Source: Trichuris trichiura
Lineage: Eukaryota > Nematoda > Enoplea > Trichinellida > Trichuridae
Reading direction: 5' to 3'
Assembly (NCBI GenBank): GCA_037903355.1
Contig: JBAJFE010000062.1
Coordinates: 310,001-374,000 of the forward strand
Length of the DNA stretch: 64,000 bases
Shown here: piece after piece, positions 50,077 through 62,594 of the stretch
Layout: each line of letters opens with the position of its first letter
Numbering within the stretch: position 1 is the stretch's first letter
Made by a program: the position numbers and the translations under genes
Notes under the pieces: model-generated
The model's input: only the letters and a program-made list of their open reading frames with translations
Databases searched by the model: none
Told to the model about the DNA's origin: nothing

Positions 50077-50490
50077 GTATATTGATTGGCACTTTAAAAT
50101 TTTTAAAATTTACACAAAGTTTAGGGCTGCAGCTAAAAATTTTAAAACGTAAAACGAATACGATTGGTTCTAGCTTTAAGAACGATTATGCTTAATGGGC
50201 CAAGTAAAGGGAATGAAAAATGTAGCTTTAAAAGGTCATTTAAAAACTGACAAAATCTTATTCACATCGGTAAGAATAGCGAGCAAAAAAAATAACAGCA
50301 AATCTAACAGGGCGGATGGACACCTCTTCAAGAATTTTTGCTGCTCCGTAAAATTGTTAAATTTGATTTTCAAGTTGTTTACCATTGCTATGTACGGTAT
50401 CTGTTATTTAAAGTTAAACTCACCGACCTTTTTTTGGCTTCTTTTTGTACGGATTTTCTATGTCCCGTTGAAAAAAACTTTTATTAATAA

Positions 50491-50537
50491 ACTGTCCGTG
50501 GCTTTCGGGTCCGAACTTGACCCGTCATCAGCGGTCT
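50491..50537 (-). ncRNA. Hammerhead ribozyme-like motif (PLE3)
   Basis: Minus strand: AGACCG, CTGATGA, extra C, GGGTC-AAGTTCG-GACCC, GAAA, then GCCACGGACAG. Core and stem II are intact with a changed loop, but the stem-III closing base is C instead of T, so cleavage may be weakened. CCG/CGG of stem I still pairs. Confidence 0.55.
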
Positions 50538-50672
50538 AAGGATTGACGTATGAATAAAGTGTACTAGTAACGTGCAAGGTGTATAGCTGTTGTTTAAAGG
50601 CCAGTGTTTTAAAGTGGGCCTTGTAGTTCTTTTCTCTTTGTCTGTCAGCAGTTCGAGCGGGTGTATCCAATT

Positions 50673-52783
50673 TTAGTTGAGTGAGCAACAATTCGAGCGG
50701 GTTACAATATTCGTCCATATTTCATTTATTTCCGCTCCCTTTATCTCGGTTGTAGGTTGTGTTGTTTCTAATATACAGAGCTTCCTTAATTTTTCGTAAG
50801 CGTGCATTCTTTTCATAACATAAAACTTTTGCGCCAAGGCTTAGATTGCAATGTGATGCGTGTTCCACAACAGCCGAGGCTAGTATTGCCTTCTCCATGG
50901 TGATCCTTGGGTCTGATATTGGTCTTCCACGTTGTCTTGTGTGGTTGTTGCCGTTGCTGAGAATGTTTTTAGCGTTGTTATAAGTGGTTAACCCCTTTAT
51001 GTGTTCATTGAATCTGTGTTCGAGGGTGTTGCCCGTTTCCCCAATGTACACTCCTGAACAGGGACATTCGATTGCGTAGACTAATCCTGTCCTTTTGTTT
51101 TCTGGGATTTTCGTTTTGTCCTTCCGGAGAATTGTCCTGAGGTTGAGGAAGTCTTTGAAAAAGACTCGGAACCCTAACCGTTTTCCTAACTGGACAATCT
51201 TTTCTCCTAGTCCTGCCACATAGGGGATAACTAAGCGTATATCAGGCAAATTACTTAGTTGCCGTGATTCCTGGTTGCGCAGCTTTTGCTTGAATACTTG
51301 GTCAATAAAAGATTTCGGGTAGTCATTTTTGTAGAATGTTTTTCTAATGTAGTTGAATTCCGATCGGAGAAATTCTGGATCACATAAATTGATTGCTCTG
51401 TTAATCATTCCCGAGAGGATTCCGCATTACTGAGCGTGGATGGTGCGATGAGAAATTAAGATATTGGTCAGTGTGTGTTGGTTTTCTGTAAACTCTGGTT
51501 TTTAGTCCTTGATTAGTGCGAATAATCAGTGTGTCAAGGAAGGGGAGGGTTCGGTTTGATTCTTTCTCCATTGTAAAAACGATTTGATTGGGGCATACGC
51601 TGTTAAGAAATTCTAGAAACTGTTCTTCCTTTCCATCTTTGATAATTACGAAGATGTCATCAACGTATCTTTTGAATAGTCGTGGGGCTATTTGCCTATC
51701 TACCGTTTTCAACATTTGCCTTTCAAAACTCTCCATGAATATTTCGGCCAGGATAGGAGATAGTGGGTTGCCCATAGGGACACCGTTAGATTGTTTGTAG
51801 AACTTATTATCAAACATGAAGTAATTGCTTTCTTGCATACAGAATGATACCAACTTGACAATGTGGAAAGGATTTAACTTGGTTCTGGTGAACAAATTTG
51901 TGTCTGTATTGAGGAGATTGTATAGTGTATCGAGAGTTTTCGAAATCGGAATGCTAGGGAATAAATCTTTTACATCGTAGCTAACTAAGATTTCGTCCGG
52001 TTCTAGATGGTATTCTCGTATTTCGTTGACGAAGGTGTTACTATTTTTGACGAAGGACGGTTCTTTGCCAGTTAGTGGTTTGATCACCTTTTTCAAATAT
52101 CGGCTGAGCTCACTTGTGGTGCTGTTAATTGTGGAAACTATTGGTCTTAGTGGGACCTCCGGTTTGTGCACTTTAGGCAGGCCGTAGAGCTGAGGGGGTC
52201 TGTAATTTGATGTGAACCTAAGATGCTTCGCTATCTTGATGATTTCTGGTTCCTTGGTTTCTGTGCCGTATGTGATGAGAAGGGAACGAAGATTCTTCCG
52301 TGACAATTCTGTAGGGTCATTGGGCAAAGGTGTATAACTGTCGGTGTTCAAGATAGTTATCATTTTTTCGTTGTAGGTGGTTCTGTCGAGTAGGACAATT
52401 CTATTGCCTTTATCTGCTTTAGTTATAATTCTATCAGGCTGCCTTTTAAGTCGATTTAAGCAGTTGACCTCATATCGGCTTAAGTTTGGGGTGGTGTTGA
52501 AGCGGTGATCTAGGATTAACGTAGATAAATCCCGCTTGATCTGCGTGGCTTTCTGTGGATCAACTGAAGATAGGCTATCTTCAACTGAGGCAATGATGTC
52601 AAGAAAGGGTGGCTGTTTAGGAGTTGGTACAAAGTTCAGTCCTTTTCTCAGGATAGTTTTTTCACTTTCGTTTAGAGGTAAGGAGCTGAGATTTATTACC
52701 TTTGTGTTTAGGTCTGAACCAAGAGATTGTATTAATTTGTTAAGGAAGCCCCCGAAGGATGTAAAGTACAAAAAGCTACCCAA
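50673..52783 (-). pseudogene. Penelope RT/GIY-YIG protein, truncated and frameshifted (PLE3)
   Basis: Carries ITKADKGNRIVLLDR, LYGLPKVHKPEVPLRP, SYDVKDLFPSIP, NGVPMGNPLSPILAEIF, FKRYVDDIFVII, YRKPTHTDQYLNF and the endonuclease motif GVYIGETGNTLEHRF. A two-base loss near 51415 (just after HHPRSVMR) and a one-base loss near 50735 disrupt the frame. The conserved Gly-Ser of MGSPLS is Asn here (MGNPLS). Confidence 0.87.
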
Positions 52784-52790
52784 TAAGAAA

Positions 52791-53967
52791 CGGGAATTTG
52801 GCGCTAAAATGCGTTAAGGTAAAAGTCATTACTTGACTACAGTGTCTGTTTGAAATGTACAATACGATTGTTTGTGATCTTCAAGCATAAATTCGAATTT
52901 AAAAATTACCCTATCTTCCTTTGTTATTTACTATTCAGCTTCTGCTAGCTTTGCGTAGTTAAGCTTTGTTTAGGTTATTTTATTTAAAATTATGAACGTT
53001 CATGCACTTTAACGTCTAATCCATGTTAAAAGCTTAGTGAATAGGTACATTTAGCCGAAATTTTTGTAAGACAATATTCGGGACTCAATTTTAATTTTCC
53101 CACAAGTCAGCTATTGGAATGCGCAATTTAAATGGACATAGTTTCTCGCGAATTTTGCCTCTGCACATGTATACATAACATATGCGAACAACGGCTGTCA
53201 GTGTTAAAAAAGTACGCCTCGAGTTAGTCAACCGATTTTTTCCGTTTCAGAGTTGAACGAGATGATCGTCCGAATGGAAGGACGAAATTCGTCCGGATGA
53301 AATAAGCAGTACAACAAACAATGTTTTTACATCAAGTGCAGCAAAGCGACGGGGAAAAGGCAATACATGCGTGAGAACGTGATGTTCATACTTTCGTCTT
53401 ACTGTGATTACGTTTGGCGTTGGAAACTTTTAGTTAAACAAAATTCCGCGTTCTTACGTTTCTTGTATCTATATTTCATTGAACTAATGCAACTAATGAT
53501 TGACTTAGCGTGTATAAAGTGAGTTCAGTCGGCTGAAGCGCGTCGTACTGCAGTAAAAGCACTAACGTCATGTGCTTCAACGTTTCAGATCAACTGCATA
53601 CAAAGCAGATGAAACAGCGGTAAGCGCAATTAGATGTTACATGACTAAACAGCTCATCATGACATCATCATGACTTTGATCATATGCAAATTTTAAGTAG
53701 GCGATTGAAGACCTTTTAAGTAGCAGTTAAGTTTTTATTGCGTTACGTACCAGCTAAAGAGTCTGCCTCGGACAAAGTTTTATTTATTTTACTGTTATGT
53801 TATCTCAAAACAGTTGTAACCGCTTTCGCATTTTCAGCGGACCATGTTTAGGTTTATTTTCCGTTGAGGCTTATGGATAAACATTGAGCATTGCATAAGA
53901 TTTAATTTTGACAGCGTACGAGATAGAAAGCAAAAAAATAGCATTGAATGCTCCGCATATCCTTTAC
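52791..53967. other. Gap between PLE3 and TIMM9
   Basis: Mostly featureless. A segment 53589-53620 is bounded by ACGTTTCAG and GTAAGC and reads DQLHTKQMKQR when joined to the phase of the last ubinuclein exon. It is the best candidate for an additional ubinuclein exon, but nothing after it could be placed. Confidence 0.25.
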
Positions 53968-54749
53968 CTAAGAATTTTTGCTTTGCGTTTCGATATTCTT
54001 CCGCTCTTGAACAAACGCGTTCATCGCGGCAAAGGCGACCACTAAACGACGATTGAAGTGAACACTCTTTTGTACGCAGCGATGAATACACGATTCTTCT
54101 TCACTATTCAAAGCACGTCGATTAAAGTCAAAAATGCATCGATTGAAGCAGTGCTGCGTGAGTGCATTGTAAGTGGTAAGAAAGTCTCGAAACTGAAACA
54201 CTATCAGCTAACGCACAATCGTTGTAAATGTATCGTTAATTAACAGCGGAAGCATTTTGAAAATAATGAATTCAGGCGCCTGTAAATAGGACAACATTTT
54301 AGCTTGCTATTGATCATCCGCACATCTCATCTAATGGAAAAAACGTGTCAACAAGCTTCAGCTTGCTGACACGTTTTTTCCATTAGATTACGCATAAACA
54401 GAAACTGCTATTAGCGGTGATAAAATTCAATGTCATTATTACCTGAGCATATTTAACCAAGCTCACTACAGTACGCGTTGAATGAAGAGGAGCTGTTTTG
54501 TCTGTTGCGCGAGCAGCATACACAATTCAACAGTTGTCAAACTAATAACATATGAAAATCAATTCTTCTTAAAGGGTTATTAAATTAAAGATGAAACAAA
54601 TAATCTATGCTGACGCAGACAATAGAAAAAGGTTCGAACGCCCTGCCATCTTGCGATACCAAATGAGCTTTTAGGGAAACGTTTTTAAAGCTTATAAAAT
54701 GTTTTACAGATACAAGACGCGTACTTACCGCCTGGATTTCGGTATTCAT
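53968..54749 (-). CDS. TIMM9: TIMM9, small Tim chaperone of the mitochondrial intermembrane space
   Basis: Tim9 pairs with Tim10 in a hexamer that escorts hydrophobic carrier proteins across the intermembrane space to the TIM22 translocase. Two exons on the minus strand: 54749-54729 (MNTEIQA) and 54192-53968, joined in phase 0, 81 residues (human 89). FRDFLTTYNALTQHCF matches human FKEFLGTYNKLTETCF. The twin CX3C motif is complete, HCFNRC and SCIHRC, with 15 residues between the pairs, as in human TIMM9. A helix rich in Phe, Met and Gln follows. The tiny first exon was chosen because it has a strong GTAAGT donor, the right phase and a Tim9-like N-terminus. The intron (536 bp) contains a 26-bp-arm hairpin. 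A Tigger element is inserted 110 bp upstream of the ATG. Confidence 0.9.
54331..54387. repeat. Long near-perfect hairpin in the TIMM9 intron
   Basis: Arms of about 26 bp, TAATGGAAAAAACGTGTCAA and its complement, meet across two bases with a single A/G mismatch. There is no larger element around it. It could be a minimal foldback insertion or a structured intronic RNA. Confidence 0.8.
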
Positions 54750-54858
54750 TTTTCTCCCCTAAAAATAATGGCAGTTCAATTTCTTCCGACTGTAACACGG
54801 ATAAAGATAATCAAGGACAATTTTTAAAAATACGCTTAAGAAAAACAAAAAATAAATA

Positions 54859-57492
54859 CAGTCGGCCCTCGTTATCCGCGGATTCTTTACAACGCGGTTT
54901 GTCCAGCGTGAAATAGTGACGTCATCTTTTCACAGAGACACGCGAACCGCTGGCCGGCATTATAATTCCACTAGTGTCGTTGCATGCCTGTGCAGCAGTG
55001 TGATCATCTGCGCGTTCGCGAAAGACTTTCTCTGCCCACAGTGCTCTCTAACCGTGCACAATGCTAATGAGGCCTTACCATTTTTCTAATTGTTCATTAT
55101 TGCTTCGTGCGCGTTGTCGAGCCTATTCGCTGTGCGCGAACATCAGTTTTCCTCCAGCATGGTAGGTTTGAACTCTCGCGTCGTGTAACTAGTGTCGCAT
55201 AGGAGGATGACTGACAGAAGGCAACTAAGTGAACAGAGCGGTTCCTCTAGGGCTAAGAGACAACGTAGCGTCCTTACCCTTCATGAGAAAGTAAAAGTCC
55301 TAGATCTTTTGAAAAGCGGATTGTCATGTGCCGAAGTGGGCCGCAAGATCGGGAAGAATGAATCCAGCATTCGTACGATAAAGCAGCAGGAAGCTGAGAT
55401 TCGAAGAAGCGTGCATCCCGACCCTTCACTGGCGAAAAGAGCTGCTGTAGTTCGCAACAAAGTCCTCGTGAAGGCTGAGAAAGCGCTAAGCGTTTGGATA
55501 GAGGACATGTCGCGGAAGCATGTCCCTGTCGACGGGAAAGTTATTCGGGAGAAAACGCTGAGCTTATATGAGCACTTCTCTGGCTCGGTTGCAGAGAACG
55601 AGAGAAAAGGGTTTATTGCTAGCAAAGGATGGCTAGCCAAATACGTGAAGCGCTTCAACCTCAAGAACTTAAAGATCACTGGAGAAGCGGCATCGGCTGA
55701 TTGCGTAGCTGCCTCGACATTCCCGGAGGAATTCAAAGAGATAGTGGACCAAAAGGGATATCTCCCAGAACAAATCTTCAATTGTGACGAGACGGCATTA
55801 TTCTGGAAGCAAATGCCAAAGCGCACGTACATCCACAAGAGCGCAAAGCAAGCCCCGGGATTCAAGCCACTGAAAGATCGACTCACTCTTGTGCTCTGTG
55901 GCAACGCTGCAGGACACATGATAAAGCCCGGCGTTGTCTACCGGACTCGTAATCCTCGGTCGCTCAGAAACAAGAACAAGGATTGCCTGCCGGTCTTCTG
56001 GCAGCACAACAAGAAGGCGTGGATGACGGTTATCCTTTTTACGGAGTGGTTTAACCAATGCTTCATTCCTGAAGCGAAAAAGTACCTGGAAAGCAAGGGG
56101 ATGGCTTTCAAGGTCCTCCTCGTAATTGATAACGCCCCCGGTCACCCGCAATCTCTTTGCTTCGCTAATGAGAACGTCGAGGTGAAATTTTGCCCGCTAA
56201 CTCGACATCACTACTACAGCCACTGGATCAGGGCGCCATAAAATGCATTAAGGCTACTTATACTCGTCTCGTATTTGGAAAGCTTCGTGATACCCTCCAC
56301 GCTAATGCTGATTGCGATCTTACCGGCCTGTGGAAGCGTTTCTCAATTGCAGACGCTATCGCCCTCATTGCGGAGGCAGTACACGAGATAAAGCCTAGAA
56401 CAGTCAGTGGTTGCTGGAAGCGTTTGTGGAGAGACGCAGTCAGTGAATGCGAGGACTTAGGTGCCATCGATGAGGAGGTCATGGGCATAGTGAATATTGC
56501 CAAGGAGTTGGGAGGTGAGGGTTTCTCCGACATGATAGAAGACGATATCAGAGAGCACATAGAAGATTGTGGAGAACCGTTCACCAACAAGGAACTCGAA
56601 GAACTGATGCAATCACCTACGGCCAGTGACGACGACGTTATGGAAGATACAGAAGCTCAAACACCCTCGGATTGGACGCTGCAAAAGCTGGCCACTATTT
56701 TCCGGCAAGCGCAGGTCCTAAAGGATATGATTGTTGAATATGATCCATCCATGGAACGTGGCATCATCGTTACACGAGGAATAACGGCTTCGTTGAAACC
56801 GCTACAGGATTTATTCGATGAAGCGAAGAAAAGGGAGAGACAGCTCCCTATAACAATGTTTTTAAATAAAGCTTTGGCAGCTGCGGAGCCTATCATTTTA
56901 AGGCGAGAAGTTTCGCTACCAACAAGTTCAAGCAACCCTAGGGCTGGCCGGTCTCCAGGGGATCTGCACCCACCTACAGAAAGTGGGTGAATTGTCTGAT
57001 TCCTGATGCGCCAAACATTTCTGCCCGTAGACGTTTTGTTCTATGTGGATGTGTTCCATGTGATGTTCAGTATTTCTGCTTAAGTGGGCCTGTGCATTTT
57101 ATATTTCCCCTGCTCTGTACCCATTCCGCGCACCAGTACATCGCTTAGCTCATTAAAGCAAGGTGATTCCAAGGCGTTTAAAGAAAGATCATCCTACTTT
57201 CGTCCTTTCTTGTATGTAATGGCTTGGACTCTGATGGCTTGCCCCACTGGACAAGCGCAGTCTCATTGATGTCATTATCTCGTAGCTAGATTCCGTAGTA
57301 CCAAGCTTCGAAGGATCACTAGGTATGATAACCGTTCCGGAAGGAATTCAAGGGGATAGGATGAAATACGCGGCTGGAATACAAGCTATTTGGCCTCTTT
57401 CATAGGGTATCCTATACAACGCGGAATTCGTTTTACGCGGTGTAACGCTCAAAATTCGGGACGAATTAACCGCGGATAACGAGGGCCGACTG
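54859..57492 (+). mobile_element. Tigger/Jerky-type DNA transposon 2 (near-intact)
   Basis: Perfect 23-bp terminal inverted repeats beginning CAGTCGGCCCTCGTTATCCG at 54859 and ending at 57492, each flanked by TA. Total 2,634 bp. It encodes a transposase broken by a single base. The family is distinct from the intronic Tigger at 43.5 kb, sharing neither TIR nor close protein sequence. Confidence 0.95.
55207..56990 (+). pseudogene. Tigger/Jerky-like transposase with one frameshift
   Basis: From ATG 55207: an HTH_psq-type motif (LLKSGLSCAEVGRKIGKN), a CENP-B-like second DNA-binding domain (ASKGWLAKYVKRF), then the DDE_1 domain with IFNCDETALFWK (first Asp), VLLVIDNAPGHP (second Asp) and, after the shift, PANSTSLLQPLDQGAIK leading to the third acidic residue region. 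The break is near 56186 in a T-run, where one base is missing relative to the conserved reading. The C-terminal ~260 codons are otherwise open. Loss of one base in a homopolymer could be natural or a sequencing error; if the latter, the element may be active. Confidence 0.9.
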
Positions 57493-57494
57493 TA

Positions 57495-58686
57495 TATTCA
57501 AAAAAGAGCGAAGATATTCAAAGGGAGACACCTAGGACAAGCTTACAGAAGTTTAGTTGAGTGAGATTAGAACTTTAAACGTAAGCAGCGACGGGATCTC
57601 AAAGAGAGCTAGCCAACTCAAAAAGGCGGTGTAGCGGCGCGCTACCTGCGGTGATTCTGGTTCCACGAATTCTACGAGGAAAGACGGCTTCCGTTTTCTT
57701 TCAGTTCTTTCCGTCCAAATCGATCTATTGTTCTAGCACTCAAGGTAAACATTTCAAAAAACGAGGCGAACGACGTGTTCAGACTCTTTGCATTTGACGA
57801 TGCAAATGTTCTGAAACAAGCAAGTATGTAAATCTAACATAGATGACGCGATTATACGATAAACAAAAAAATTTTCGCCGCTCTGTCGGCTACAGGCTTA
57901 TTGTATTATTTTACGCAATCCTGATAGGATACTGGTCGTAGAAAATTGAAATAATATTTGTACCAACCAGGAAAAGCTGTTATTTCATTATTACTTGAAA
58001 TAGCGTGGAAAATACGTACACAATGAGCAGATTATGCTCCAGTCGCATAGACTTCTCTACTTGGCTGCGTGGAGGTTCTGGATCAACAGTGAGAACGCGG
58101 TAAAGAATTTCGGCAATGGCAGCGTTAGGCAGCGGTATTGACAATTCGCTAAATAGAAAACATCAATCCTTTCATGGCTACACGAAAGCTCTTAACATTA
58201 ACATGAAACGCCGGGAGGTAGTTCAATTTCCGGAAAAAAATAACTGAAATATACTACCGAGTATGACTGGAAAATTTTGTCCAAACGCCTTACTACAAAG
58301 CTCCTTTTCTTAAACTTGAAGTGGGGAAATGAAGTAGTACAGTAAGCTAACTTACTGGTAGCGTTAAATTTTGCCCGAAACGCACTCCTTAGATTAAAAT
58401 AAGCTTTGTATGGCTGCTTAATTCATCGGCTAGCTTCGCTTAATGGTCGCGCCAAGTTATTATAATTTCAGTGCCTCTAAACTTGTTCGAACCTGTCAAT
58501 CATATTGTACTAAGTTGATTTTTGTAACTTTCAATTGTTTGTTTGTGATGTGTAAGATCGACAGTTTTATGCGCCATTTGCTTAGTTTTTGTTACACACC
58601 GCAGCCGCATTGCTTATTTTGTAGGTATTGCTTAGAAGCTCAGCTGTTGGCCATCGTAAGTGCTCTTTTGTTGACAACGTAAAAAA
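57495..58686. other. Gap between Tigger 2 and HOOK
   Basis: No gene, repeat or RNA recognised. The last few hundred bases presumably hold the HOOK promoter and 5' UTR. Confidence 0.35.
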
Positions 58687-61600
58687 ATGGACATGCAAGA
58701 CGTATTCCAGTGTTTGTGCAAGTGGGTATGGCTAGTAAGAAGTTTCGCGTTGACTTGCGCTAATTCACAATTGTTACAGATAGCTTTTGTTAAGCAGTCG
58801 CCGTCGCCGGTTTCCTTGGACTCTTTGGTCACTGGTCATGCATTTGCCGAGGTTCTGCATATCATGTATGTATTGCGAAGTTCATATTCTTGGACTGCGA
58901 ATGCAGTTTGCAGTGATCCTTCATATTTCGACGAAAACTGGCGAGATTCAATCAAAGCTGCCGTCAACTCCTCTAGCTACTGGCGGATCAAAGCATTTGC
59001 CTTACGTCGCCTTATGAAGGCTTTGTTGAAGTACAACGCGGAAGTTTGCAATAATCCAGTTACTGGTAGAATTATTCCCGACGTTACACTGATAGGTAAG
59101 TTGCATGGTTGGCACTATTACCATACATGTCTTGTTAATATTCGACCTAATTTTTAAAAAAAAGGTTTTTACGCAACTGCTCAGTAAATAGGGAAATAAT
59201 AGTAGGCGTTACGATCAATAAAGCAATGTATGGTCGCGTTACGGATCAGTTCTTTGCCTAAAACTTACGTTCATCGCTTTGTAACATTATTGCTAAGCTT
59301 TAATTCAGCAAGAGACAATAGTTTACCCGAATTGGTAAAATTTATGCAGTTACTGGTTGCTTCGGCTGTGCACGGCCCGAAAGGAAAAGGTAGGCGTATT
59401 TTAAAAATTAACTTTTCGCAACGGCAACCGTCCCGTTGACTCAGAAATGATAGAAGCGATCCTAACGCTTGAAGAGTCCATACAGCAGACCATCATGTTG
59501 TCAATAAAGGAGGTAAATGGGTACTATTCCCGGCGATGGCAAAAAGAATCAATTTGAATTGATTTTTACAGCTCGAAACTTCCAAAGGAAAATGTGAGCC
59601 AATAACGCCGGACGAAGAGGTTGGTCCGGCGACTGCTAGTCGCTTTCGGCAAGAGTATGAACGCGTTTTTAAATTTTCGCAGAAGCAAGTGATGTTCGAA
59701 GAGTTGAATGACGCTTTGCAATCGCACGAAAACATTGCCGCCCACTGCGTGCACTTGGAAACGCAGGTAAGCTAGGACGACGTGCAGTTTCGCTTTAACA
59801 GCTTCATTTAAACAGCTGGCTGAGCATACGGCGGAAAAGCAGTCTCTTCTAAGCAAAATAGCTTCCCTTACGCAGCAGCTACAGGCTAGCTCATTGTCCT
59901 TCGAGGAATTGAAGTAAACGCGAATTCCAATAGTTTTCGCAAGTCGTAAGTTGTCTTAACCGTTTTTGAAGGAAAGAAAGTAGCGCCAAAGCCGCCCAAC
60001 TTAGCGCCACCGTAAAGACGCTCGAGATGGAAATGGCAAAAAGCGAAAACAGTTAGAACTACCTTTAAAGTCGATGGAGAAAAAAGAACTCATCCTTTTT
60101 CTTGGCGCTTGCAGGCCGAGATATGCTTTCCTACGAGCTGGAGCAGCTGCAAAAGGAGCTGTGGGACTACCAAATGCGGGTAGAGCTGAAATTTATTTTT
60201 TTCGCAGAGCGCTTGCTGACTTTGCGTTTTCAAAAAAAAGGGAGCCAGCAAAAGCGAAGACCAATCGAGAAAGGCGAAGGACGAAATTGACGAACTCAGA
60301 GCTAAAGCTGCCGATGCCGACACGCTCAGCGAGCAAGTGGTCACCTTAAAGAAGAAGTTAGGTTAGTTATCTTTCGTCTTAAGTGAATGAGTCCTCTTGC
60401 GGGTAATACTGTATGCTTTCAGAAGTAGTCGGTGATCTCAGATCCGAAATTAAAGTGCTCGAGGAGAAGAACGCTTCCCTGGTCGCCCAGTTAGTTCAGT
60501 CTGAAGAAGTTAGTTGCGTATATATGTACGATGAAATGTTTTCAAAATTTTTTAAGGAGCAGAGAAAGTCGGCAGGTAGAAAGGTTCAGCTGGAAACGCT
60601 GAAAATGAAGCTGCAACAGGCGGAATCGAAAGCGGAGGAGGAAGCCAGAAAGGGTGTTCAGTTTGAACTTGAATTGCGCAAACTTACCGAAAAGGAGGCT
60701 GAAATGACGCAAGAGCGCGATCGATTAATGCAAGAGCGAAAAACGCTCCAAGACAACGTCGACGAACTGCAATGTCTTCTTTTGGAAACGGCCAACTCAT
60801 CCGGCGTTGCACAAAATTCTTTAGACGTGGCATCTCCCGGCGCTGACATGGATACCGTAATGGCACTAGTTGCGGACGCGCCGGTGGAAATCAAGTACTA
60901 ACCTTTACAGTACCCAATTCAAAAATTACTGTATTTCTATGCGCAGGCAAAAACTGCTACGGTTGTACCAAGAGAACAGATTGCTGAGGTCGCGCCTTAC
61001 GAGCGAGAAGGAGAGTACCAGCGATAATGAAATTTCTCAGAATATCCTCGCCGACGAAAGGTGCCCTTCGTCTCACTTTTCTACGCTGGCTATTTACTTT
61101 TTTTTGCTTTACAGACTGACGCCCGCTTCAAATGTAGCGACTAGATCAACTACAGTATTATCGGACGAAACGGAGGTGGAAATGTTGAGAAGCCAAGTCG
61201 AGAAGCTGACAACCGAATTGGAATCTAAGGACGAGCAGGTCAAGCAAGACAAAAAGGCCTACTACGACAACCTTGAAAAGGCCAGACAAGTAAAAAAATT
61301 TTTATCGTGCCCAACTGTGATCGCGTTGTCAGCGATTTCATTAGGTCATTTACGCTTTGAACACGGCCGTCAAATGCGGCGCCGATACGAATTACACCAT
61401 CAGCGACATAGAAGCAATGAAAGCGAGCATTGCGCAAAAGGAACGTATGATAGAAGATTTGCAGGTACGAATTACTGTACTGATTCGTTATTGGCCAATT
61501 CAAAAATTCAAACTGACGCGTTTCGCGAGCGGCTTTTGGCTCGTCGCCAGTTTGAAATTTTTCCACTTAGGAGTCGCTCAATCGTACCAAAATAATGTAC

Positions 61601-61961
61601 GAGCAAGAGGAACGCCTTATAACGACCGCATTCCACGAGTTGGTAAGTTCAAACGTTGTTTATTCTTATTTTTATATTTTTAAATCGATCAGTAATCTTG
61701 CGCGCGCAAAAAAGGTAGCTTAGAAACGTGACAGCAATAATATTCTATGGAGGTTAAGTCTTAAGTTTTACGCATTGCGGGTGTGGCATTCCAAAATAGG
61801 CGGTATTGTCCGTAGGCGTGGCAGTTGCACAGAAAAGCGGGAGAAGAACGAATGGCCATCGCGTTTGGCGAGGAACCTCCAACGTTCCTCAATCAACAAC
61901 GACAACTTAGCATGACGAAACCGAAGGCTGCCGGGGACACTTATGCAAATCATAATTACAG
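58687..61961 (+). CDS. HOOK: HOOK protein (dynein activating adaptor)
   Basis: HOOK proteins activate dynein-dynactin and link it to cargo through FTS and FHIP. The N-terminal Hook domain is spread over 58687-58725, 58780-58865, 58914-59095, 59309-59389 and 59445-59512: YFDENWRDSIKAAV, then WRIKAFALRRLMKAL (human WRIKASNVKKVLQGI), PELVKFMQLLVASAV, and ILTLEESIQQTIMLSIKEL (human IMTLEESVQHVVMTAIQEL). Exons 59572-59766 and 59816-59913 begin the long coiled coil, which continues to about 61630 (KAKDEIDELRAKAADA, LETLKMKLQQAESKAEE, KLLRLYQENRLLRSRL, AYYDNLEKARQVKK, YEQEERLITTAFHEL). A C-terminal exon ending 61961 reads PPTFLNQQRQLSMTKPKA, like human RSFLAQQRHITNTRRN. Some coiled-coil junctions between 59914 and 61600 are approximate. 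The frame past 61961 is not settled; a further exon at 62044 would add a hydrophobic tail. Confidence 0.92.
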
Positions 61962-62043
61962 GTGACCGTTTTTACGGTTCGTTCCAATTTTATCCATCAC
62001 GTAGTGACAAAAGTATTTAAACTGAATGCTCTCTGTCGTCTAG

Positions 62044-62230
62044 ATGGTTGACAGCACTGTTGGCTTTGGTATTTGTAAGCGCGGCATGTAGTAGTGATAC
62101 TTGGTCGAACGCGGTCGATTGTTACGTCATCGGGCACGAGTTTAACGAAGCCAACATTTTCAAATTCATTTGGCATGTATTTTTTCCTTCTTTTAGCCTC
62201 ACCTTTTACGGTGCGCCGCCACCAACGTAG
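62044..62230 (+). other. Open frame with signal-like start, uncertain
   Basis: After an acceptor TCGTCTAG, a frame reads WLTALLALVFVSAACSSD and remains open to 62230. It resembles a secretory leader. It may be the last exon of HOOK, the start of a small secreted protein, or noise; I cannot decide. Confidence 0.2.
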
Positions 62231-62594
62231 GCGTACAAAGTGCACGCATATTTGACGCTGTTTTCTTTTATTCACTTTTTGCCACTTTGTTTACGGTGAA
62301 GGTTGTTCCAAGGCTGACCATTCTTCCCAACTGTGCGCGCTCGGTTGACCATTCGTTAATAGTATTTTTCAGATTGCACTGAACGGTCGAGATTTGAAAA
62401 AAAGACTTAATGCTATTGCGCTCCGCCCTTCTGGCAGTCGGCGGGCGTCTAAGCGCCTATCTTCCTATTACCACCCAATGAAATAAACATGAAAACTATC
62501 CGCGTCTGTTTTCTTGCCTTCCTTCCGTCAGCGTTTCTGCTTCCGAACAGATTTATCGACGATTATGGTAATTTATGTTGTTCCATTTGGAAGG

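Larger units (their letters stand above)
50440..52790 (-). mobile_element. Penelope-like element 3 (same family as PLE1), 5'-truncated
   Basis: Minus-strand copy, probably inside the last ubinuclein intron. Protein matches PLE1 closely but begins only at the region equivalent to VINLSSLPLNESEK, so the first ~170 codons and the 5' terminal repeat are missing. The 3' repeat with a hammerhead-like motif is kept at about 50440-50540. Confidence 0.87.
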
